NCBI GenBank assembly: GCA_023665245.1
Contig: JAMPEH010000025.1
Span: forward strand, 1 to 22,988
Length of the DNA stretch: 22,988 nucleotides
DNA from: Muribaculaceae bacterium
Lineage (GTDB): Bacteria > Pseudomonadota > Alphaproteobacteria > Rs-D84
Direction of reading: 5' to 3'
A model generated the notes under the pieces. That model worked only from the letters and a program-made list of their open reading frames with translations, was not told where the DNA came from and made no database searches. Both the position numbers and the translations under genes were made by a program. Below are positions 16,335 through 22,988 of the stretch, piece by piece (the first letter of the stretch is position 1; each line of letters starts with the position of its first letter).

Positions 16335-17412
16335 ATGAACAATGATGTTTAAGATATTCAATTGAAAGTGATTTCAATTGTTCTAAGCGACTATTAACTG
16401 TATTGTAATCAATATCAGGAAATTCCTTGGGAAACTCAGAGCAAGGAGATAACATACGTTCCGAAATCCCGAGACTTCCAAGAAGCGTTTGCGCACGTTC
16501 CTGACGACTACCAAAAGATGCGATTACTTGCTTATTAAACAGAATGGAGAAGACTAAACCATGATAAGACGATGTGAACACCATTTCCGCATCCCTAATC
16601 AAGCCTAAAAATTCTTCTGGTCCCACACTCGTAATACTAGAATCAGACTCCTTTACACGAACCGAACTATAGAGGGTAATAAGCTTGACATCCTTATATT
16701 CCGCATACTTTTCTATTTCTGAACGTTTAAATGATTTCGGTAACAAGTCATAAAACAGAATGTATTTTTCTTTTTGACGATTAACAATATTTATTTTTTC
16801 CCTCCAAATACACCCCGAAACCAAAAGAGTAGGGTCTAAGTCTATATGTACATTTTCTATACCATTATCATTAAGAAAGTCCTGGATTTTTTTCTCTCTA
16901 ACAGATATAGCATTCAAATGTTTTACCAATTTAAGGAACTCACAACGCTCCTTCTCACTACAAGGCAATCTGTCCATGCTGGCAGCATAAGAAATATTCC
17001 TATTGCTCTTAAAAGCATGAGATCCAAAATATACGGGATTGTATGCTTTTAGGCCTGATTGTACACGCCAAATTTGATCACTACCATGAACAATCAAGTC
17101 AAAATTCTCGTCAATGCTTTTGCAATATGGTTGAATATAAGTATTAATAAAACGATTGAAATTACTTATTCTTTTCTTCCTTGGACTCCAATATCTGAAA
17201 AGTAGTAAAAAGTAATGAAGCAAACCTTTGAATCCAGATTTAGTCATTGCCTTAAAAGAAAAAAATTTGTAAACATTACTGTGATATGCGGGCCAATAAT
17301 CTACATAATAAGCTTCATACCCTAATGATTCTAATACAATCCTTGTTGCAACAGATTGTAACAACGCACCATAATTATGACTTTTGTGATACGTTAATAT
17401 ACCGATTTTCAT
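16327..17412 (-). CDS. Polysaccharide pyruvyl transferase family protein (third)
   Basis: A 361-residue PS_pyruv_trans family member: KIGILTYHKSHNYGALLQSVA at the N-terminus, HGSDQIWR (109-116), ISYAASM (about 140-146), DLDPTLLV (about 191-198), and TSSYHGLVFSILFNKQV (280-296), with the conserved His in SYHG where the other two copies have DSFH. It starts in an ATGA overlap with the polymerase gene (17409-17412) and ends overlapping the GT2 gene. Unlike the other two copies it has no adjacent FrhB-like gene, so it is the likeliest to act alone as a classical ketal pyruvyl transferase. That is inference from context. Confidence 0.86.
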   Translation of the reverse strand: MKIGILTYHKSHNYGALLQSVATRIVLESLGYEAYYVDYWPAYHSNVYKFFSFKAMTKSGFKGLLHYFLLLFRYWSPRKKRISNFNRFINTYIQPYCKSIDENFDLIVHGSDQIWRVQSGLKAYNPVYFGSHAFKSNRNISYAASMDRLPCSEKERCEFLKLVKHLNAISVREKKIQDFLNDNGIENVHIDLDPTLLVSGCIWREKINIVNRQKEKYILFYDLLPKSFKRSEIEKYAEYKDVKLITLYSSVRVKESDSSITSVGPEEFLGLIRDAEMVFTSSYHGLVFSILFNKQVIASFGSRQERAQTLLGSLGISERMLSPCSEFPKEFPDIDYNTVNSRLEQLKSLSIEYLKHHCSYE

Positions 17413-18623
17413 TGTTTCAAATATTTCGTTTCACTCATTGATATACCATAAGCATAGCAAATAATCCAAGAAAGCCACATAAAATAACATCGTTGCCAAA
17501 ACATGCATACAACGAATATGAACAGTAGTAGAGCAAATTTCTTGTTGGTAGATTTTAATAAATATAATAAATAGAATAAAGATGCGATGATAACACCTAA
17601 TAAACCATGTTGTACTACAAACTTCGTATATCCAGAGCCTCCAAGACCAGATCCAATCATGGCATCATAAGAAACTGCATCATAGCCATAAAACAACAAA
17701 TGCGGATCATTCCACATTTGAAGGTAATAATATGCCATAAGTTCTCCTGAACGATTGTTACCAGAAAACCCTTTTTCATTATCTAACTGTAAACGATCAA
17801 ATATCAGTTCTGTTATAAGATTGTCACCACCGTTATAAAGCATTGAAAAAAGAAAAAATCCAAGAAAAAATCCAATATATAACACTAAATGTTGTAATTT
17901 AAGTTTACCATCATAATACCTCACAAGCCAAAATCCAATGAACGCAAGAACATATCCAGCAAGCGAAAAAGTATGCAAAAGAGCTACAAAAATAATAAAA
18001 TTATATTTGTTTTTTAGATCAAAATGATTAACTGTAAGTATAAATGCAGATATCATACCTAGATGTCCAGGTTCAAGGAAGGGACCATTAAAACGTATGC
18101 CATAAAAAGAACTATACGCATAAAAAAGATAATTGTATCTAATACTATATTCTACTACACTTTCTATAGCATTGTTTCCAAGTATAAGAATTCCTAATGG
18201 AGGAATATGGGTTAATTGCACAACCCAATACATTATCAGAGATGGTATCATCAAAAGTGCAAACCACTTTGTAATGTATCGGAAACACCTGACTCTGTTC
18301 TCATTGTCAAGAGTCAGTAATATTCCTATAATGATCACTCTCAATAAATTGCCAACTGCAAATAGTTTGCTTGTCATAAAGGCAAACACAATATACCATA
18401 TCACTAATGATATTATGTCACGCGTGAGAAGTTTTTGATGTAGCCCACTTCCCACAGACAATGCCAGTAATGCAACAGCTAAAAGCATATAAATATTAGC
18501 TTCTCGTCCATTCCAGCCTATCCACAATCGCATAGACACAATGAAAGCTATGAATATTAGGAAATATATAGTTTTCGTTCTTGACGAAACTTTTTCGATG
18601 TATGTATTATTAAGTTTATTCAT
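17409..18623 (-). CDS. O-antigen/capsule polymerase Wzy-like membrane protein
   Basis: A 404-residue hydrophobic protein with about ten or eleven predicted transmembrane stretches (first at about 19-36, last at about 363-392). The pattern FNGPFLEPGHLGM (about 178-190) is the EPG-type motif common in Wzy/EpsG-like polymerases of this phylum. A longer hydrophilic loop at about 262-340 would face the periplasm and is typical of Wzy. It would link flipped repeat units into polymer. The start overlaps the flippase stop by 8 nt and its end overlaps the third PPT gene by 4 nt. Wzy proteins vary widely, so the call rests on topology, motif and position beside Wzx. Confidence 0.85.
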   Translation of the reverse strand: MNKLNNTYIEKVSSRTKTIYFLIFIAFIVSMRLWIGWNGREANIYMLLAVALLALSVGSGLHQKLLTRDIISLVIWYIVFAFMTSKLFAVGNLLRVIIIGILLTLDNENRVRCFRYITKWFALLMIPSLIMYWVVQLTHIPPLGILILGNNAIESVVEYSIRYNYLFYAYSSFYGIRFNGPFLEPGHLGMISAFILTVNHFDLKNKYNFIIFVALLHTFSLAGYVLAFIGFWLVRYYDGKLKLQHLVLYIGFFLGFFLFSMLYNGGDNLITELIFDRLQLDNEKGFSGNNRSGELMAYYYLQMWNDPHLLFYGYDAVSYDAMIGSGLGGSGYTKFVVQHGLLGVIIASLFYLLYLLKSTNKKFALLLFIFVVCMFWQRCYFMWLSWIICYAYGISMSETKYLKQ

Positions 18624-20151
18624 ACCACCTTCTAATTTTACTTTTTATCAGAGCTACGATCATACCCTTCTCTTTTTGATTAAGTCCTATCAAGAATATT
18701 ATGGATACACTAACAAATAGAGTTAAAAGACTTATAAGAATAAAGCCGACTAAAGTGTTATTTATACAATTATTGATGTAATAAGCAAATCCAAATGAGA
18801 TTATTGCAACAGGCACTATCCTAAAAACCACTTCTTTGACATATACAAATATGGAAATCTTAATAAGTTTACTTAGAATTATTAATCGCGTAAAAAGCAA
18901 AAGAATCTCGATTCCTAACGCTACAAAATAGACACCATAGCTTGGCAGTCCTAAATACAAAACGAGATAATTTAGAGGGAGGGTTAATAAATGTATTGTC
19001 CCTATCGTCAAACACATTTTTGTAATATTTCCTGTAGCTAGTATTCCTGTGACTAAAGGATTGGAAAGTACAGTAAAAAGTGAAATAACCAATGTGAGTC
19101 TAACGAATATAATGGTATCCACAGGATAAGTCTTTAGCCATATTTCTAAAATGTATGGTGTACGCATTATAATAGGAACAGCAAATAGGAGCAAGAGAAA
19201 GAATGAGATTTTTGATCCTGTACAACAAAGTCTAATCATACTATCTTTTTCACCGGCTGCATATTTCTTTGTTATCTGAGGATTCAATGCGGTGGTAAAA
19301 TCCGTTACAAACTTAACTACTGCACTGTTAATCTGCACAGCAATTCCACGTGCAGCATTTACCGTAACACCAAAAAAAACATTAAGAATAATATTGACTC
19401 CCTGATTACTTAAAATGCTTGCAAAACGTCCTAAGAATGTCATACTTGCAAATCCAGTCATTTCCTTATAGAGAGACTTTTCCCTTGATATATGAAATTT
19501 CGTCTCATAGAAATGTTTTGTACAATAAGAACTATATATTGAACGTATCAATATAGCAATAAACATTAATAATATACCATAAATAATCAGTTTATCAAAA
19601 CCAGAGATATAAAGCGCATAAGCAACTCCAAGTTTAAGACACACTTCCAATAAACTAATGTATGCAAAGAAAGACATCTTTTCATGGGCGATAATAGTTG
19701 CATTATATGGTGCACTTAGCACGTTTACAATAAATGTTATCAATGAACACTGGAACACCCAATTAGCTGCATAAAGCCGATCTACAGGAATGTTAAGTTT
19801 TGAGTTAATGAACCATAATCCAAAAGTCTCAAATAGTAGAAACAACAATAACGCCAACCCCAAATGAATACCCATTGCGGTACCAAAGATTTCATAAGAC
19901 CTTGAATTTCTTTTTTTTCCTAGCTCAAAGTTCATGAATCGTTGAGTTGAACTTACCAAAACTCCACTTAAAATTGAGAACATAGAAACAAAACCGCCAA
20001 CAATATTATAGATTCCATAATCATCAAATCCCAATGTATTAAGAACTACTCTTGACGTAAACAAACTCACGACCATAGTGAGTAATGTTCTCATGTAAAG
20101 AAGAAATGTGTTCTTTGCAAGACTCTTACTATTAGACGTAATTGTTGCCAT
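18616..20151 (-). CDS. Wzx-type polysaccharide flippase (MOP superfamily)
   Basis: A 511-residue integral membrane protein with 12-14 predicted transmembrane segments over its full length, normal for Wzx/RfbX-type exporters. The N-terminal segment KNTFLLYMRTLLTMVVSLFTSRVVL then NTLGFDDYGIYNIVGG is highly typical of Bacteroidetes flippases, as is the mid-protein STQRFMNFELG and the later GFASMTFLGR. It would move lipid-linked repeat units from the cytoplasmic to the periplasmic leaflet for Wzy. The gene starts 8 nt after the ThDP enzyme gene and overlaps wzy by 8 nt, consistent with a single transcript. Confidence 0.92.
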   Translation of the reverse strand: MATITSNSKSLAKNTFLLYMRTLLTMVVSLFTSRVVLNTLGFDDYGIYNIVGGFVSMFSILSGVLVSSTQRFMNFELGKKRNSRSYEIFGTAMGIHLGLALLLFLLFETFGLWFINSKLNIPVDRLYAANWVFQCSLITFIVNVLSAPYNATIIAHEKMSFFAYISLLEVCLKLGVAYALYISGFDKLIIYGILLMFIAILIRSIYSSYCTKHFYETKFHISREKSLYKEMTGFASMTFLGRFASILSNQGVNIILNVFFGVTVNAARGIAVQINSAVVKFVTDFTTALNPQITKKYAAGEKDSMIRLCCTGSKISFFLLLLFAVPIIMRTPYILEIWLKTYPVDTIIFVRLTLVISLFTVLSNPLVTGILATGNITKMCLTIGTIHLLTLPLNYLVLYLGLPSYGVYFVALGIEILLLFTRLIILSKLIKISIFVYVKEVVFRIVPVAIISFGFAYYINNCINNTLVGFILISLLTLFVSVSIIFLIGLNQKEKGMIVALIKSKIRRWYE

Positions 20152-20159
20152 AGGTTGTC

Positions 20160-21872
20160 TTATTTGATAAGAGATTTAATCATAGACTTAACTTTCCCTT
20201 TAATGATTAAGCCGTTCTCTTTGATGATATGACGATAAGCATCTACCGCCTTACTTTCCTCTACAGAATCCGTAAAAACTTCCAAAACTATAGGTTTGTC
20301 GAAAGATTCATCTGATGTAAATTCACTCGCTACTGCCAAAAAATCTTCTTTAGTTGAAGCTGTCAAATATTTGTAACCCAAGCTTGATACATAACTTTTA
20401 ATCAAAGACTCTGATTTATTGCCAAAATGACCTGCCGCAGCCATATACAGGTCTGCATTGTCTCCAAAAACTCTACACGGATGATCGAATTTGCGGAATT
20501 CCGTACCCTTGCCATTATTAATAACCAAAATTCGCAGATTCGTTTTAATATCTCTGTTTCCAAGGACATTCATATCATAAAAGAAGGCCAAGTCTCCTAA
20601 TGCAACAAAATATAGTCTATCTGAATGAGCTAAAGATGCGCCAAATGCAGTAGAGAGAGCACCATCAATTCCAAAGCCACCTACGTTACATATAGTATGG
20701 ATTGAAGGGTGGAAAGAAGCGAAATTCCAAGAACGAAGACTATTATATATACCTAAGTGTAACACACAATTCTCCGGCATTCTTTCTGATAGCGTTTTTG
20801 CAACCCATACATTTGAGAATCCGATTTCTGGCAATTGTGATTTTATAGATACAATTTGATTTATACAACTTTGGTAGTATGTATGTTCAACGGCATCTTC
20901 TTTTATATATGATGAAAAGAAATCCTGCTCTTGCATTTGGAATACGTATTTCAAAGCACGAAAAGTGTCTCTTAACTCTCCATCTTCGTTTATACGCCAA
21001 ACTGACTTTGAATGTAACTTATTTTGTGTATATGTTTCACCCGATACTTCACCAATATGTATAATCAAATCTGGATAATTAGTAGGTGCATCATACTCAA
21101 TTTGAGCTGACACTAAAGCGTAATCAACTCGGTATTTCCCTGTATATGCACTGGTCTTGTCACAGAATACAGCTGCATTATGACTTTCGCAGAATCTCTC
21201 TATTACGCTTGTTTCTTTTGATGATAGTTGTTTATGTGCCCCCACAAAAACAGCTATCTTTCCTTTGGGCATCTCTGGTAGCTTCATTCCATACTGTATC
21301 CGCTTTATGACGCGTACCGTAGGCAGTTCTCTTGTCTCATATGTATTGCATGAAAACTGAAGATTTATATGCGAAGGTCCTCCACCATTTCGTGTAAGTG
21401 CGAGTATGGCCTTATTGACATCGATTACAGCCTGCCATTCGTCGTCTTTATCATGTATCTTGGAAACACTAACGCTTTCAATAACAGTATCAACAGGAAC
21501 TTGCGAACGATCTATTACCTGCGATTTTAGATGGCCTGCATTGTTTGTTCCATGATTACCAGTGATTGCCAACACCGGTAGTTTCCGGTAATGAGCTTCC
21601 GTAAGTCCAGGAAAGTAATTACGAGAAGCAGTCGCTTCCGTACAGGTAATTACTACAGGTTCTCCAGACTCGTAAGCTAAGCCACATGCAATATAAGCAG
21701 CACTTCTTTCATCTACAGAAGAATATAGTTCAAACCATGGATCTATTTGCATACTACCTACAAGTGCTATATTTGTTGTTCCTGGTGAAGTTACCACCTT
21801 ATGAATACCATGTGCTTTAAGAAGCGCAAGGACTATTTGAGTTCCCCTGTCATCGCTATAATGATGAGTCAT
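20160..21872 (-). CDS. MenD-like thiamine-diphosphate-dependent enzyme of the polysaccharide operon
   Basis: A ThDP-dependent enzyme of 570 residues from the ATG at 21872, one nt after the SDR stop. An upstream ATG at 21902 would overlap the SDR gene by 29 nt and lies outside the family's usual start, MxxxYSDDRGTQIVLALLKAHG. The Pyr domain has SPGTTN (29-34) and the catalytic-type Glu55 in SVDERSAAY. The PP domain has GDLAFFYDMN (426-435) and NNGKG (452-456), the MenD-style ThDP/metal site. Yet it lacks the MenD PGSRS motif, whose Ser and Arg bind the isochorismate-side substrate, and LTADRPP is replaced by ITGNHGT. No other menaquinone genes are present. It probably condenses or decarboxylates a 2-keto acid to make a sugar precursor or substituent, perhaps with the adjacent SDR reducing the product. 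Exact reaction unknown. Confidence 0.8.
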   Translation of the reverse strand: MTHHYSDDRGTQIVLALLKAHGIHKVVTSPGTTNIALVGSMQIDPWFELYSSVDERSAAYIACGLAYESGEPVVITCTEATASRNYFPGLTEAHYRKLPVLAITGNHGTNNAGHLKSQVIDRSQVPVDTVIESVSVSKIHDKDDEWQAVIDVNKAILALTRNGGGPSHINLQFSCNTYETRELPTVRVIKRIQYGMKLPEMPKGKIAVFVGAHKQLSSKETSVIERFCESHNAAVFCDKTSAYTGKYRVDYALVSAQIEYDAPTNYPDLIIHIGEVSGETYTQNKLHSKSVWRINEDGELRDTFRALKYVFQMQEQDFFSSYIKEDAVEHTYYQSCINQIVSIKSQLPEIGFSNVWVAKTLSERMPENCVLHLGIYNSLRSWNFASFHPSIHTICNVGGFGIDGALSTAFGASLAHSDRLYFVALGDLAFFYDMNVLGNRDIKTNLRILVINNGKGTEFRKFDHPCRVFGDNADLYMAAAGHFGNKSESLIKSYVSSLGYKYLTASTKEDFLAVASEFTSDESFDKPIVLEVFTDSVEESKAVDAYRHIIKENGLIIKGKVKSMIKSLIK

Positions 21873-21873
21873 A

Positions 21874-22686
21874 TTATTTCCTGTAATTAATTGATTTCCC
21901 ATTGTTACAAACTAATATCTGACCAGAAAGACAGCTAGCAGCATCGCTTATCAAAAAACAAGCAACTTCTGCAACTTCTTCGGGAAGGTAGTATCTCCCA
22001 GTTGCATATTTCTCAGAATACAAATTATCAGTAGTACGTCCTGTCATCTCTGTAGCTGTAATCCCTGGTGCGATTGCATTAATACGAATATTATTGCGAA
22101 TAAGCATCTTCGCTAATCCTTGGGTGAGACTGTTTATAGACGCTTTGATTAACCCATAAGGAACGTCATCAACATGTTGTCCTCGTTCTGAAGATAAAAA
22201 CAAAATGCACCCATCAGTTCGATGATTCTCTTCATACAATTTTAAGAATTTCTGAGTAAGAAAATATACAGCCTTGAGGTTTGTTTCGAACTGTGCATCA
22301 TATTGTTCATACGAAACATTACGAATTGTCCCCTCATGAAGTGAAATGCCAGCATTATTAACCAATACATTAGCACCACACAACATTTCATTTGCCTTAA
22401 AAAGAAAATCATCCATGTTTTCAAAATCAGTTACATCAAATGGAATGTATTTACACCCTAATTCTAACGCTGTTGATTTGAGTGTCTCTTCTTTGCGACC
22501 AGTTATTAGGACGTCTGCACCTTCTGAGATAAACTTTTTTGCCATTGCTTGTCCAAGACCTCTTCCGCCACCTGTTATAATGATTTTTTTCCCATCTAAC
22601 CTATGAAATGGTTGCAAACAGGAAATATTGGCAGTTAAAACCTTCTGTGGATTTATAACATGCCTTATTACTTTTGTCAAGTTCAT
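21874..22686 (-). CDS. Short-chain dehydrogenase/reductase (classical SDR)
   Basis: A 270-residue classical SDR. The Rossmann cofactor motif TGGGRGLG is at 38-45, NNAG at 110-113, the catalytic Ser near 165-166 (FLSSERG), and Tyr177/Lys181 in YGLIK. AIAPGITATEM follows the active site as usual. About 28 residues precede the Rossmann strand, slightly more than most SDRs have. ITGRKEE after the second strand suggests NADP(H) preference, since Arg at that place favours the phosphate. The gene is first in the polysaccharide operon after ugd, and its stop lies 1 nt before the next ATG, so it is closely coupled to the ThDP enzyme. Likely reaction: reduction or oxidation of a carbonyl on a precursor made by that enzyme or on a nucleotide sugar. 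Confidence 0.88.
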   Translation of the reverse strand: MNLTKVIRHVINPQKVLTANISCLQPFHRLDGKKIIITGGGRGLGQAMAKKFISEGADVLITGRKEETLKSTALELGCKYIPFDVTDFENMDDFLFKANEMLCGANVLVNNAGISLHEGTIRNVSYEQYDAQFETNLKAVYFLTQKFLKLYEENHRTDGCILFLSSERGQHVDDVPYGLIKASINSLTQGLAKMLIRNNIRINAIAPGITATEMTGRTTDNLYSEKYATGRYYLPEEVAEVACFLISDAASCLSGQILVCNNGKSINYRK

Positions 22687-22815
22687 TGTGCGATATTTAA
22701 AACTTTCTAAATGATTTTAGCCAGACTCTAAAACTTAACAACCTCTCTCATGTATCAAAATTGTGTAACCTGCTAAATGAAGCTTAAAGGAAGTTCGGAA
22801 CTTGAATCTTCATAC
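22687..22815. other. Intergenic spacer between ugd and the SDR gene
   Basis: About 130 AT-rich bases with no gene. No strong hairpin and no complete Bacteroidetes promoter (TTTG plus TAnnTTTG) was found, so readthrough from ugd is plausible but not shown. Confidence 0.4.
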
Positions 22816-22988
22816 TCAATCCCGTCTGAAAATATCCCTCGTGTACACCTTCTCCTGCACGTCGTCCAGACACGCGTCATAGCGGTTGGCAATGATCGCC
22901 TGACTCTGCGCCTTGAACGCTTCGAGGTCATTCACCACACGGCTGCCGAAAAACGTGCTCCCGTCCTCCAGTGTCGGCTCATAGATGA
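22816..22988 (-). CDS. ugd: UDP-glucose 6-dehydrogenase, C-terminal part only
   Basis: The last 56 codons of a gene that continues beyond the right edge. The protein reads [20 protein letters not shown], then [17 protein letters not shown] and ends [10 protein letters not shown]. This is the highly conserved tail of bacterial UDP-glucose/UDP-hexose dehydrogenases, which oxidise UDP-glucose to UDP-glucuronate with two NAD+. Catalytic Cys and Rossmann domains are outside the window. It would supply the uronic acid of the polysaccharide. G+C content is higher than in the following genes, suggesting it belongs to the conserved edge of the locus rather than the variable interior. Confidence 0.85.
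   Translation of the reverse strand, partial: IYEPTLEDGSTFFGSRVVNDLEAFKAQSQAIIANRYDACLDDVQEKVYTRDIFRRD

Noticed and set aside
20160..21872. Menaquinone MenD
   Set aside because: The isochorismate/2-oxoglutarate-side motifs of MenD are replaced and no other men genes are nearby, although the ThDP fold is the same.
5729..22686. Invertible capsule promoter of the Bacteroides type
   Set aside because: No pair of inverted repeats flanking a promoter-sized segment was found within the window; such a switch, if present, would lie to the right of ugd.

Overview
The window is Bacteroidetes chromosome, most likely a gut Bacteroidales (Bacteroides, Phocaeicola or Prevotella type). The evidence is a large secreted GH2 beta-galactosidase of the kind found in that group, an AT-rich capsule or surface-polysaccharide operon, and promoter-like sequences of the TAnnTTTG form used by this phylum. 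Every gene I can support lies on the minus strand, so transcription runs from right to left. No tRNA, rRNA, CRISPR array or intact mobile element was seen.

Layout in transcription order. At the right edge is the 3' end of a UDP-glucose 6-dehydrogenase gene (22816-22988). A tightly packed polysaccharide operon of about 17 kb follows (5729-22686). It encodes an SDR oxidoreductase, a MenD-like thiamine-diphosphate enzyme, the flippase Wzx, the polymerase Wzy and a polysaccharide pyruvyl transferase (PPT) family protein. Next come a GT2 glycosyltransferase, an FrhB-like iron-sulfur flavoprotein paired with a second PPT protein, and a GT4 glycosyltransferase with a damaged 5' end. These are followed by a short leftover of a hexapeptide acyltransferase, another GT4, a second FrhB-like/PPT pair, a third GT4, a frameshifted hexapeptide acyltransferase, and a split Alg14/Alg13-type glycosyltransferase. 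After the operon come an SF2 DEAD/DEAH-type helicase (3778-5649) and the GH2 beta-galactosidase (308-3316). Each is followed by a strong hairpin. The two flanking genes look visibly richer in G+C than the operon.

How the genes fit together. Nucleotide-sugar synthesis (UDP-glucuronate from Ugd, possibly a modified precursor from the SDR and ThDP enzymes) feeds the glycosyltransferases, which build a lipid-linked repeat unit. Wzx flips the unit and Wzy polymerises it. The PPT and acyltransferase genes would add pyruvyl, acetyl or related decorations. The initiating sugar-phosphate transferase and the chain-length and export genes are not here and probably lie to the right.

Most notable points: two adjacent FrhB-like/PPT pairs in a bacterium not expected to make F420; a MenD-like enzyme lacking the MenD substrate motif and sitting beside an SDR; three lesions in the operon (a G6 frameshift, a severed GT4 N-terminus and an acyltransferase tail) that suggest recombination, decay or switching; and a perfect 29-bp inverted repeat inside one FrhB-like coding sequence.
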